In this document: positions 1 through 11,578 of the stretch, in pieces
Layout: every line of letters starts with the position of its first letter
Numbering within the stretch: position 1 is the stretch's first letter
Assembly: GCA_031772625.1 (NCBI GenBank)
Contig: CM062817.1
Location: forward strand, 948,784,327-948,848,326
Source of the DNA: Pinus tabuliformis
Lineage: Eukaryota; Streptophyta; Pinopsida; Pinales; Pinaceae
Direction of reading: 5' to 3'
Length of the DNA: 64,000 bases
Notes under the pieces: model-generated
What the model was told of the DNA's origin: nothing
Database searches by the model: none
Seen by the model: only the letters and a program-made list of their open reading frames with translations
Translations under genes and position numbers: made by a program

Positions 1-2048
1 AATGAAACGTTACAAGTCCAACCAGGTCCAAACCTGACCCCAATCTCCATTGGGGGTTTGTTAGACCAGTACACCAAATTGAGTCCATCAAGAATGACCC
101 AAATATTCCAAAATTTCATTGTAGCAGAGAAACACATTCCTACAGATGCCAACCATATGTTTATGCCATTTTATCTGAAAGGGGCAAGCAAATTGTAACC
201 ATGTGATATCATGTATTCTAGGCTATACCACAGATGAATTCGTTGATGATCTCATCCTAGCCTTCATGTCCATTTTCACCCCCAACCCCAGGTCTGTTAT
301 ATTTTAGACACCACTATTCCACAGGTATTCATCACCGTACACCTATATAGACTTCATTGTCTCTTTTGTCCATCCAGTCATGACCATGCTAACAGGAAGC
401 CCTCCACCCAAAATAAGCCAAGAAATCAAAAGAGTGCTCCAATTGTCCAAACAAAATAAGGTGGGAGATTCGTACCTTTACTAAAATCACACTGAAATAA
501 GAATTTATGGTTGCCAGCTTGCCCCATACAAACTATGCAAATACCTCCCTATGAGGTTATTTGCTTTGGAATATTATAGGAAGATAATGAACTTTGATGA
601 TATCAATTTTGTCTTAGCCAATAAAAGGTTTCGGTTTAAGATGAATAACCATTTAGGCCCTTTCATTTGAAATTCTAGGGAGGCAGAAGAGGAAGCAGAT
701 CAAATTCTGCAACAAATGAAGTTTAAGAACATTTTCATGTGGAGGTATGACCCTCAAGGGTTTATAACCAAACTAAGGTCAAAAGGTTTATCAATAAGCC
801 TACTTTTTCCAAATGCACAGAGGAAGATGAAATTATATAGAAAGATGCTAAAATACAATTACCTGATGCTGAAACATGGGAGATATTAACTGATTTACTA
901 TAGAAATATGCAGTAAAAAGGTTAATATACAGTAAAAGTAAAACAAAACGGTAAAAGGATGAAGACAAATTAACAGAGTCAAAGTGTATAAGATGAAAGG
1001 CTAAAGTAAATGAAACATCCAGCGTGAAAGATATAAAAAAAAACAGATAAAAGGGCAAAAGATCAAAGCCATCAGAACCATAATAAAAGGGACAACATGA
1101 AACAGTTCAATAGCTATCTCTATCTTCTTACAAGAAGATATTATTCTTTCCTAGATTAAATCTCAAATTAGTTTGAGATATTTTGTAATAAACTTTTGTA
1201 TAGATACTTCAAAATTTGAAGTATTATGTGGATTCTATTATACATTTCTATAGAATTTTTTATCAAAAGACCCAGAAGGTTATTGTATCATTTGTTGAGC
1301 AAGCAAGTAGGATTGATAAATAAAGATCAGATATTTCCAAGGATTCATGTGTTGAGCGAATTTCAGATAAATATTTTCATGTGTTATTGTTATTTTTCTC
1401 AAAGTTATTCATAACCTTCAATGTGTTTCTCAATCTAAATGTTATAACTCGAATAATACTTCAGAACTTGTTTAATTACACTCTGTCTTAACAGTTATAC
1501 ATTTAAATGTTTTCTACTAATATTTAAATTAAAGAATTCTTAATTGCTCTTTGGTTTAGATTGATTTCTTGAATATCCAGGTTAAGGAATTCTTAATTTC
1601 CCTTTGATCTTGATTATCCCTTCATTCCTCGTTCATTATCCGGGTCTGAGAACCCTTAACTACTCTCTCACCCCGAGTGAAACCCTTTCATCCCTCTCTC
1701 TCAAAGATCTGAAAAGACACTCTACTATCTTGCCCTTGGAACATTCCCTTTAGTGAGTTAATCCAGTTTTTCTTCCTTATTGTTTGACTCCATAGACCAA
1801 TAGCCTAAAAGACATCATTTTATCCATCTGTCTAAGAAGATCCCACCACCCAATCTCAAATACAAATCAAAAACCCCTTGAACAATCATAACTAGTCTAA
1901 AAGCATATTAAATAAAACAAAGTTAAGTTTTAAAGAGAAAGCCCTCTTTGAACATCAGGGAGGCTAGGTCCTGATCTCCAAAAGTGATTTGTGGTTACCT
2001 TTGGTTTTTCTTTCTTTTTACTTCAAAAGAATTATCAGACTGATAACA
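1..2048 (+). repeat. Left terminal repeat of element A (partial)
   Basis: Bases 1 to about 790 match 31776 to about 32720, and about 830-2048 match 34800-35967, so this copy lacks an internal stretch of roughly 2 kb that is kept on the right. It ends in TGATAACA at 2048, four bases before a PBS-like sequence. The part matching the right-hand ORF is full of stops. Whether the ORF-like portion truly belongs to the LTR or to a neighbouring copy joined at the LTR cannot be decided inside this window. Confidence 0.7.
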
Positions 2049-2052
2049 TTTC

Positions 2053-2070
2053 TGGTGACCATACTAGGGA
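2053..2070 (+). other. Primer-binding site of element A
   Basis: TGGTGACCATACTAGGGA lies four bases after the LTR end. It has the TGGYGACY...CTRGGGA shape of the tRNA-Arg type sites also seen in C (16120-16137) and D (25615-25632), with several differences. The tRNA assignment is an inference. Confidence 0.55.
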
Positions 2071-2192
2071 CTTCGATCCTCAGTCTCATAAAACTGTAGG
2101 GAAACCTTAAATTAAATCTTGAGCCCCTTAAGGTCATTACCTGAAGTAAGTTTTCAGAAAATTTTATAAAATCAGTTTAAAAACTTAAAATT

Positions 2193-2639
2193 CTGGCTCC
2201 TAAAAAGATTCACTATACTAGGGTAAACCCAGATCCGAACCCCACAACTATAGTCGATGACCTAGAGAGGATTTTAAGCCAACCTAAAACAACAGAAACT
2301 CAAGCCAGTAGTAGCAGGTTAGTTAGATCCAATTCACTCCTTGAGGAGTTGTCAACTTTAGAGGACATCCCTTTCGATTTTTCATTTGACCTCTCATTAT
2401 TCAAAAGTAAATCTGAGAATGAAATCCACGAAATAGTCTTAGATCTTGAGTTTGTTCAACTCATTGAATCAAAAAGGGTTATTCATTCAGATTTAGATAA
2501 ATTAGTTGTTGAGACTTTTGATAAATTAGAAGCTTGGGCCTCTAAATTAATAAGTAATATAGGTGATTCTTACATTCAACAATCTACTGAACTAGCAGCC
2601 CTTACTACTGCTTCCCTTGGAGTTTCTTCACAAACTTCA
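2193..2639 (+). pseudogene. Element A gag, N-terminal part (interrupted by element B)
   Basis: An open frame runs from about 2193, where CTG stands where an ATG followed by Ala-Pro-Lys-Lys would be expected, to 2639, where element B inserted after codon TCA. It encodes an acidic, helix-rich stretch with no domain I recognise. Removing B and one CTTCA copy continues the frame into 8969 with a single stop before a Met-Ala-Asn-Lys start-like position at 9146. It is therefore either the gag N-terminus or a short ORF before gag, as described for Ogre elements. Confidence 0.6.
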
Positions 2640-4680
2640 TGATCTGAAAATGGGGCTCTTAGGTTTCTTGTCTAACTTACAAGAACCTCTCCCACTCCCA
2701 AAGCTTAAATATTACCAAGTCATAAATGATTAACCAATGCAGAATTAAATATGTGCTTGAAAACAAGGTGCATGCTTATGGTTATTTTAATTGTTTATGT
2801 ACTTTAAAATTCTGTTGTTTGTGCTGATATGTAAATACATATAACAGTAGAAAAATGCATCAATAAGCAAACACATAAGAAAACAATTTAACATGGGGTT
2901 CACCCAAAACTCTTGGGCTACATCTCCTTGAGCTCTAGTCAACTCAACTAGGCTCTTTGGGATTAAGGAAAAGTCCTTTTTACAAACTCTTGGCTCAACT
3001 CCATTGCTTTACACAGAAAAAATGGGTTTAGATACCATTTTATCCCTGGCTCTTGAAGCTCTTGGCTACTGGCTCTCGACTCTCGCTTTGGCTCTTGGCT
3101 CTAGCTCTGGCTCTTGCCTCTTGGCTCTGGCTCTGGCTCTTGGCTCTTGGCTCTGGCTTCTTTGGCTTTCTGCAACCTTCTACTCTCTGGCTTTTCACTT
3201 GAACTTCAAGCAACCCCAAAGACTCCCTCAGCTGCTCTGCACAGTAGCTTTTTGGCTCTCTCTGCTACCTTGCAACTGCCTTCTACTACCTTCTTCCTGT
3301 TGCGCTCTAAATCATGCTCTCTTTCTCTTTTGAGGCATCTTCCAACTTTCTGGCTTTCCTGGCCATTTCTCTGCGGTTCATTGTCCCTTTGCGGCTTTTT
3401 CGCTTCAAAATCCATCATTCCCTGTAGAAATTCCTGTTGCAGCGTGGCATGATGATCAGGAGTGGTTACAAAAGGAATCGGGGCCGTTTCATAGGCGAAA
3501 ATCCAAAAATTGAGGAAATTTCATTACACAGGCATTTTTCGGAAAATACACTATCGGATGTGTATTCTGGACGTGAAAATCCCTTCAATTGCCCCTAAAT
3601 CCCTATCAGGTTTGCCATTAGGAATTAAATCACATCACACAGGCATATTTGGCAAAATCCCAAATACACGAGAAAACATGTTAAATTGCTTTCTATCATA
3701 CTTGAAATTATATCGCATCCACCCTATAATCACACTGGGTCCACCTTTGGCTGCTGACACACTCTACACTGTCGATCTGCGGGATCTCTGATCCAATGGT
3801 CCATAATCAATTTTGGGCGGCTTAGGAGTACAGAGGTTACTCGCCCAAAAAGGTGGTTTTCCTCTCTCCTCTGCCTGCGACGTGTTGACCATTCAATGGG
3901 ATTGGGCAGATCCAGCCAAAAACCATTTACCGCTTGAGGCCAACCCGAAATCCACCTTCACGGAACTCAATTTCCATGCAATCGGGCTTATAATTCCCCT
4001 CCGGGTCCATTTTATCGCTTCGGGCGTCGTTTATTTGTATTTTGGTTTTTTCACCGAAAATCATTAATACACAGAAAATCTTGTTTATCGGATTTCAAAT
4101 CTTATAGATTGCGCTTGTGAAATCCATTGGGTTCGGCAATCATCGATCGCCAATTCAATCTTGGCGATCCATTCCCCTCGCAATCCAACGGCTGAGATTT
4201 ATCGTCACGATTGCTTATCGCATATCACGTTGCACACGACCTATGCATTCTGTGCATCGCCGATGTCGATTCGCCAACCCTATCATTGGCGATCGGTGTA
4301 TCGCGTGATCGCAATCGCCGATTCCAGGGTCCCGATATCGCATATGTGTCTGCCTTTGATCCGATTGATCAGATCGGTGGATCAAAGTTTCCTCCGCCTC
4401 TGCTTAAATCTGGCCTTTGCCTTTTTCTGATGCAATTTCCCTTTTGAAGGGTTTTTTTTGCCATTTTTAGGGGTTTTGCCTCTTTTTCCAAAGAAACTCG
4501 GCATCTTCTTTGTGCGATAACTTCTACATCCTAAGTCCATTTTAGCCCATTCAAGTTGAAGTAGATTCAGAAGGAAAAGATTTTTGCAATGGGGCTATTT
4601 CTATGAACTTCCTTGGACTTTCATTTTTCCTCTGTGAGGACCACTTAGACTTAGGAGTATCCAAAATCCATTTTGGATCG
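2640..4680 (-). repeat. Element B 3' LTR
   Basis: Direct repeat of 6955-8963. The outer terminal CA pair has decayed to CG at 4679-4680. It contains a CTCTTGG-rich simple repeat (about 3046-3165) longer than in the partner LTR, and a GATC/CGAT-rich stretch near 4130-4400. Open frames here are low-complexity shadows, not genes. Confidence 0.9.
3046..3165. repeat. CTCTTGG/CTCTGG simple repeat in LTR
   Basis: Imperfect tandem copies of CTCTTGG and CTCTGG. The corresponding stretch of the other LTR (about 7366-7452) is shorter, so the tract has changed length since insertion. Confidence 0.8.
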
Positions 4681-5496
4681 CGCCTTCCCACAAAAAGAAC
4701 TTTTGGTCTTTAGAAGACTGATATACTAATCTAAGCAGTAAATGAGAGTAAGAGCACCCTCTTCTTTCAGCCTCCATACACTTGCCTTGCATAGTGCCTC
4801 TGGACCAAAGTCTCTAACCACTTTCTTTTCTGGATGTGCTAGTTCTCTTGGGAAGAAATGTCTTCCTTCTTGCCTTCATGCAGAACTTTTGCTGAAATGG
4901 TCATAGAAGGGGGTTTGAACTTCTTTCCCTTGATCATTGATCCAAGGTGGCTCAAACAAATGTGAAGTCATCTACTCCACAAAACTTTCATTTGTACCTG
5001 TTTGTCAATCTATCAACAACAACTGTTAACAACAACAGAAATACAGACAACAATTGGATGGCCTAAACTCTTGCTTCAACAAAAGAAATAGATTCCACAT
5101 CTTGCGAACACCTTCGTGTCTTACATCTACATACAAATGATGGACTAGATAACAAGCCCACAAAACATTCCTTTAAACAAATGACCCTTCAAGTCAAGCA
5201 TGTAGAAAAATACCATTAGGACTCTTTTTCCAAAAGATGAAACACTTCATCATGATCTCCATTTGGAGACCAAGTTAACTTCTCCCAAGTCATCATGGCA
5301 TCACATGCATGTCAAAGAAATCAACCCTGCAAGTTAATTACACATACATGTTCAAAAACAAGGAAATCATAAACATCCATGTGTTCATGCACCTCATTCT
5401 CATGCATTCCTTTCATCCTTCAAATTTCACTTAAGCACACTGTACTTTCGAAGCTAAAATGAAATATATTGTAGATGCATCAATAGACATGCAATC
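4681..5496. other. Element B interior without coding signal
   Basis: Sequence between the end of the gag-like frame and the 3' LTR on the minus strand. I see no protein domain. A purine run GTGGGAAGG (minus strand) next to the LTR at 4681-4690 is the likely polypurine tract. Confidence 0.6.
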
Positions 5497-6810
5497 TTAA
5501 TCAGATAAGAACTCTAACCGTTTCTTACCAGTCCCTTTCAAAGGTACTACCTTTGTCTGCACATCAGCATCATCATGTGAATCATCTTGAGACACATCAT
5601 CCATGGAATCTTCCTTTCCATTTCTGCCATCTTCTCTTTCTACTTTCTTCAAATTTTGTGGAAGCATTGCTAGATTCAAATTCCAACATTTTGCAGCAAG
5701 ATGTCCTTGCTTATGGCAGTAAGTGCACTACATGTGCATCCTCTTGACAGCATGATTTGCCTTGACCAAGGGACGTTTGGCTTCTTGCTTCTTTTCCTTC
5801 AAAAGCTTCCTGTGTGTGGCCATTCTCTTCCAACATCTAGAAACATTAGGGTTATCCAAACCACAAAAGGAACAAACAATTCTTTTTCCATCTCTATGTG
5901 GAAATTTATCATGCTTTGCACAATCAAAATGAAAATGTTTAGAACCAGATTTATACCTGCCTCTTTTACCTTTATTGCCTTCATGACGAGGTGAAGCAAA
6001 TGAAGAAGTGGCTCCTTTTGGAACACCATCAATGTCTTCAAGGCTGTCAGAGTCTCCCCAACTCTCTGGTTCAAGTGTGCGCCTCTGAACACCTGCATGA
6101 TGTTTCAATCTATTGCATTCTTCTTGAATACAATCTTCACACTCTGCAATGCAACCCCTTCTTGGATCTGTTTCAATGGCCTTCATGGTAGCTCTGGAAT
6201 TCTTTCCATAAGACTTTCCATAGCCAAGACCCAAATACTTAGGCCTTTCCTCAACCATTATTGGTTAAACAATTCCTTGTGCATGATTTCCCAAGCCCTT
6301 TCCTTCATAGCCCATCTTGGATATTAGATTGGAACCTATGCCTTTGGTATGTTTTTCAAAAGAACCAATATAAGCATCCTTAGATTAATGTGAAGACAAA
6401 CTAGAATGGTTTACCTCTTCTTCAAGCTGATACTTGATTAAGGCTTCTTGGGCAACAAAGAGCTGTGTCTCCAACTCATGCATCCTTTTCAAGTTCATAT
6501 TTGCAATATGAAGTTGCCTCTCCATTTCCTACAATTTGTGAGAAAGAAATTGCTTCTCTTCCTTCATGGACTTCATCTGCTCTCTAAGTATGCTACTCTT
6601 CCTTCAATCCTCATACATTTCTCTCACCATATCCATCATGGTGGACAATTCTTGCTTCATGTCTTTATCAAAGAGTCTTGTGATGAAGAAAGAAGAATTT
6701 GAGGACTCACTTGTAGAAGTTGTCATTATGACAATGACTTCTTCTTTCTTCTTTTCCTTCTTGGACTGAGCTACCAATAACTTTCTCTTCACCTCTGCAA
6801 AATTAAACAA
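5497..6810 (-). pseudogene. Element B gag-like protein: coiled coil, G-patch, two zinc knuckles
   Basis: One minus-strand frame runs from 6810 to 5497 with about five stop codons and no frameshift. In order it shows a Lys/Glu-rich helical start and a coiled-coil-like stretch with Glu-Met-Glu-Arg and Leu-Glu-Thr-Gln runs (about 6600-6430). Next comes a G-patch-like segment (6210-6336: MGYEGKGLG, then QGIV, then GLGYGK), then Cys-Ser-Phe-Cys...Arg-Cys (5833-5874) with Pro in place of the zinc-binding His. A canonical CX2CX4HX4C knuckle, CTYCHKQGHLAAKC, lies at 5686-5727, followed by an acidic tail. Zinc knuckles bind nucleic acid in gag proteins; a G-patch is not usual there. The combination could also be a captured host gene. 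Not functional as it stands. Confidence 0.7.
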
Positions 6811-6940
6811 TAGTCAGTTTGCAAAAAAGGCATACAATCAACCTCTGACTATTTAAACACCTTTCAGATAAGCAATTTTTGCTTTGTCAATCAAGAATTC
6901 TGGTATAAACTTCTTTGAAGGTGTGGTTAATAAATCTCAA

Positions 6941-6952
6941 GCTCCGATACCA
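6941..6952 (-). other. Element B primer-binding site (tRNA-iMet type)
   Basis: The reverse complement reads TGGTATCGGAGC, one base from the common plant site TGGTATCAGAGC, and lies two bases inside the 5' LTR edge at 6955. Confidence 0.85.
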
Positions 6953-6954
6953 CC

Positions 6955-8963
6955 TGATCTGAAAATGGGGCTCTTAGGCTTCTTGTCTAACTTACAAGAA
7001 CCTCTCCCACTCCCAAATCTTAAATATTCCCAAGTCATAAATGATTAACCAATGCAGAATTAAATATATGCTTGAAAACAAGGTGCATGCTTATGGTTAT
7101 TTTAACTGCTTATGTGCTTTAAAATTCTGTTGTTTGTGTTGACATGTAAATACATATAATAGTAGACAAATGCAGAAATAAGTAAACACATAAGACAACA
7201 ATTTAACATGGAGCTCACCCAAAACTCTTGGGCTACATTTACTTGAGCTCTAGTCAACTCAACTAGTCTCTCTGGGATTAAGGCAAAGTCCTTTATACAA
7301 GCTCTTGTCTCAACTTCACAGTTTTACACAGAAACAATGGGTTTAGATACCATTATATCCCCGGCTCTTGAAGCTCTTGGCTACTGGCTCTCAGCTCTCG
7401 CTCTAGCTCTGGCTCTTGGCTATGGCCCTGGCTCTTAGCTCTTCACTCTGGCTTCTTTGGCTTTCTGCAACCTTCTGCTCTCTAGCTTTTCACTTGAACT
7501 TCAAGTGACCCCAAAGGCTCCCTCAGCTGCTTTGCAGAGTAGCTTTTTTGATTTCTCTACTCTCTTGCAATTTCCTTCTGCTACCTTCTTCCTGTCGTGC
7601 TCTCTGGCTCTTTTGAGGTATTTTCCAAATTTTTGGCTTCCCTGGCCATTTCTCTACAGTTCATTGTCCCTCTACAGCTCTGTCACTTCAAAATCCATCA
7701 TTGCTTGTAGAAACGCCTGCCGCAGCGTGGCATGATGATCATGAGCGATTATAGAAGGAATCGGGGCCGTTTCATAGGTGAAAATCCGAAAATTGAGGAA
7801 ATTTCATTACACAAGCATTTTCTAGAAAATACACTATCGGACGTATATTTTGGACATGAAACTCCCTTCAATCGCCCATAAATCCCTATTGTGTCTGCCA
7901 TTAGGCGTTAAATTGCATCGCATAGGCATATTGGGCAAAATCCCAAATACAAAGGAAAACACGTTAAATTTCTTTCTATCGGACTTGAAATTATATTGCA
8001 TCCACCATATAATCACATTGGGTCCGCCTTTAGCTGCTAATGCACTCTACACCGTTGATCTGCGATATCTCTGATCCAACAGTCCATATGAAATTTCGGG
8101 CGGCTTAGGAGTATGAAGGTTACCCGCCTAAAAAGGTGGTTTCCCTCTCTCCTTTGCCAACCACATGTCAACTAGTCACTGGGATCGGGCGGAGCCAGCC
8201 CAAAACCATTTACCGCTTGAGGCCTACCTGAAATCTACCTTTACGGAACTCAATTTCCATGCAATCAGTCTTATAATTCCCCTTCGAGTCCGTTTTATCA
8301 CTTTGGGTTTCGTTTCTTTGTATTTTGGTTTTTTCACCGAAAACTGTTAATACACAGAAAATCCTGTTTACTGGATTTCAAATCTTATAGCTGTGCTTGT
8401 GAAATCCATCGGGTCTAGCAATCGTCGAACGTCGATTCAATCTTGGTTGTCCATTCCTCTCATGATCTGACAACTGAGATTTATCGTTGTGATCACTTAT
8501 CACATATCGCGTCGCACATAGCCCAGGGGTTTTGCGCATCGCCGATGCTGATTCGTCGATACGATCATCGACGATCGACATATCACGTGATCGCAATCGC
8601 CGATTCCAGGGTCCTGATATCACATATGTGTCTGCCTCTAATCTGATCGATCGGATCAGCGGATCGGAGTTTCCTTCGCCTCCGCTTAAATCCGGCCTTT
8701 GCCTTTTTCTGATGCAATTTCCCTTTTAAAGGTTTTTTTGCCATTTTTAGGGGTTTTTGCCTCTTTTTCCAAAGAAACTCGGCATCTTCTTTATGCGATA
8801 ACTTCTACATCCTAAGTCCATTTTAGCCCATTCAACTTGCAGTAGATTTAGAAGGAAAAGATCTCTGTAATGGGGCTATTTCCAGGAACTTCCTTGGACA
8901 TTCATTCTTCCTCTGTGAGGACCACTTAGACTTAGTAGTCTATCAAAAATCCATTTTGGATCA
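6955..8963 (-). repeat. Element B 5' LTR
   Basis: Partner of 2640-4680. Its plus-strand left edge TGATCTGAAAATGG and right edge CCATTTTGGATCA are both intact, and the TSD CTTCA follows at 8964-8968. Confidence 0.92.
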
Positions 8964-9929
8964 CTTCACTCGCTATAAATACACCTTCCTTTACTACAAC
9001 TTCATAAATTGTATCTACCACAATCCAATCACCTAAACCACTTATTAATCAATCATCTTCATCATCATATACTTCACCTCCGTCAGTTTCAAGCCCTTCT
9101 TCAACCACTACAGCTTCACCCCCAAGTCAAACTAGAATCACAACAATGGCAAACAAATATGCTCATATTGTTTTACCTGGCCAACTCCATCCTATGCCTA
9201 CATATTATCAGAGTAAGATCTTCTTGTTTGATGCTACTGGTCATTACACTACCTAGCATCATGTAAATAAGATGTCTAAATTTTTTGAATTGCATGAAAT
9301 AGATGAAGCAGATGTCCTTGAATGAGATTGTTTGCCCAAACTTTAACAGGTGATGTCAAGAAGTGGTTCAAAGCCTTTCCTGCCAACCATATTGCAGACT
9401 TAGCAAATTTTCAAAGATTATTCAGTGATAAATGGGAGAGAAAGAAGAACACATTCAAATACTTTCTGAATATGACAATATTAAAATAGCTCCTAGCGAG
9501 TCAGTTCAGGACTATTCCACTAGGTTTACTAATATCTATAATGCAATTCCAGCCAACATTAAGCCTCCACCTGACGTAGAATTAATTAAGTTCCCTGATT
9601 GTTTTGATGTTGACATGTCATACTAGCTAATGGAGAGAAATCCTGAAAGACTAGAACAAAGGTAGAGTAATGTTGTCAGTGTAGAGGCCAACCTGTTAGC
9701 TAAGAAAGCACGAATGAGGAATGAAAAGAAACTTGTATTTAAAGAAGAAGCTTCAACTTCATATGGAAAAGTAGATGTTTTAGCTAAAAGTTTAGAAAGA
9801 ATCATGGACAGGTTAGATAACATGGAGAGGAAAAATCAATGGGAGAGTCAACAACAACAACCCCCAATAAGAAACCCAAATTTTAGGAAGAACCCTAATA
9901 CTGCAAAAAATGCTACACTAGACCAATAG
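8964..9929 (+). pseudogene. Element A gag, central part
   Basis: Continuation of the frame cut by element B. After a Ser/Thr/Pro-rich stretch it reads Met-Ala-Asn-Lys at 9146. A retrotransposon gag core follows (KKWFKAFPANHIADLANFQ near 9358, then a Phe-rich helix pair), spread over two frames with several stops. A helical Lys/Glu region follows (9714-9929). I see no CCHC knuckle. Gag would form the virus-like particle that packages element RNA. Confidence 0.75.
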
Positions 9930-10076
9930 ATTAGGCCCCCCTTCCAAGAAAACTATGTTGAGGATTCACAGAACCAAGAAGCAGAGGATGATACCCAGAT
10001 TAACTTACTAGAAACCATAGAGGAAGACATTGTTTTTCTTACTCAAGAAGAACAGGAGTTATATATGCTTTAGCAG

Positions 10077-10930
10077 TTGCATTTAGAATCTGGTGAATCT
10101 TTTGATTTTACACAGGGATATGAGTCAGCGATATATGAGGTACATAAACAATATAGCTTGAGAAGTAAGAAGAATAACAAAACTCCCATTAAAAGATCCA
10201 TCCAAACCCAGACTAAGCTAATAAAAGAAGCTCCAGTTAACAAGGTATTGCAAATTCTCCCTAGGGGAACAAGTGAAACTTCAAACCCTAGGATTTTAGA
10301 TATAACATCCACTGAAACCCAAACAAAGCCAATCATTCAAAACAATCAAAATAAAAGAAATCAAGGCAAGACAGTAGAAACACAAAATGAAATGCCTACC
10401 ACTGAGAAACAGGGTAAAGACACTCAAACTGCACACATTAAGGAAGATCTGAATCAAACAAAAAAACCTCAACTACCTTTCAATATTAAAAATGAAATAG
10501 CTAAATTAAAGATATCAGTTCCTTTGACCAAACTGGTAAAGAATGAATCTTATAGGTCACAGATAACTGAGACTTTGAACATAGGAGAGGAAGAGGATTT
10601 TTTCAATTTGAATGATGACAAGCCTGAATTTTTGTTTGGCCCTGAGGCCAATGGAATTCATCAACAAGGGGGAGTTCCTCCTTTTTACATTAGCCTAAAC
10701 ATTCATGATAAAATTTTGCATAACGCTATGTTGGACTCAGGAGCATCCCACAATCTCATGCCAAATGAAATAATGGAAAGACTGAATCTAGACATTACTA
10801 GGCCTTATAAGGATTTATTTTATTTTAACTCCAACCAAGTTAAATTCCTTGGTCTAATCAAAGAGTTATGTGTGAATCTTGCCAGTGCCCTGCAAAGAGA
10901 ATTCTAATGGACATTGTAGTTACAGACATC
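10077..10930 (+). pseudogene. Element A aspartic protease region
   Basis: Open frame of 276 codons joined in frame to gag by a TAG. The first 200 residues are polar, rich in Thr, Gln and Lys. The retropepsin motif LDSGASHNLMP lies near 10733-10765, with the catalytic Asp kept. The frame stops at 10907, but the protease C-terminal half continues in another frame (about 10880-10980), so there is a frameshift. The enzyme would cleave the gag-pol polyprotein. Confidence 0.8.
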
Positions 10931-10993
10931 CCACCAAAATATGGAATGCTACTATCTTTCTCATGGGGAGAAAAACTGTAGGGATCTTCTCAG

Positions 10994-11578
10994 TTGGATA
11001 TGTATTATGCCACCACATCCGTTTTTGGCCAACCAAGAAAAGTATATAGGGAGACCTTAATGAAGTACATGGTCAATAGTAAGGAAAAGCCACAAAACTT
11101 TCCCATATACTCCATGCATTCAGATATGGACTCTTTCATCTTATACAATGAAAAAAATGATAAAAAGGAAATCACAGCCAAAGACCTTAAGTACAAAATA
11201 GCTGATAGTGAGAACATATTCCATGAGTCACATTGGTATTTAGACTTTGATGGGTCTGTAAATAGGTTAGGGGCTAGTGCAGGAGTGTGGATCCATAATA
11301 TGGAAAATAACCATGCTAAGGGACATTATTTCAGATTGAACTTTAAATGTACCAATAACATGGCCGAATATGATGCCTTTATTCTAGGGTTACAATTGGT
11401 TAGAAAATTGGGAGACAAAAGAGTTTCCATCATGGGAAACTTAGAGCTGAGTATCAAATAGATCAGTGGTGAATATTCTGTCAACCACCCTAGGCTTGGT
11501 AGATATAGGGATATTGTTTTGGACTTGATGAAGGACCTCCTAGAATAAAACTTTGTTTCCATTCCTAGAAAGAAAAAC
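10994..11578 (+). pseudogene. Element A additional RNase H (plant aRNH type), before RT
   Basis: Domain at about 11235-11600. The first catalytic Asp is in YLDFDGSV and the Glu in NNMAEYDAF. The third acidic site reads GNLEL where GDSEL is usual, and the last reads MQAHSLA where an Asp-bearing ADALA-like motif is usual, so two of four metal ligands are missing. In-frame TAG codons occur at 11459 and about 11545. Known: Tat-group elements carry a second RNase H, generally described near the RT-RNase H/integrase side. Here it lies between protease and RT. Confidence 0.75.

Larger units (their letters stand above)
2640..8963 (-). mobile_element. Element B: non-autonomous LTR retrotransposon inserted in gag of A
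   Basis: Two direct repeats of about 2.0 kb (2640-4680 and 6955-8963) flank 2.27 kb of interior. On the minus strand the LTR starts TGATCC and ends AGATCA, and its ends form an imperfect inverted repeat. The target duplication CTTCA is perfect at 2635-2639 and 8964-8968. A PBS of tRNA-Met type follows the 5' LTR. The interior encodes one degenerate gag-like protein and no protease, RT or integrase, so B depended on another element for movement. By eye the LTRs differ at about 7% over the first 350 bp, which makes B the oldest of the three inserts in A. Confidence 0.92.

Noticed and set aside
3004-3452. Overlapping Leu/Ser-rich open frames in the B LTR
   Set aside because: They arise from the CTCTTGG simple repeat, occur in three frames at once and are not kept in the partner LTR.
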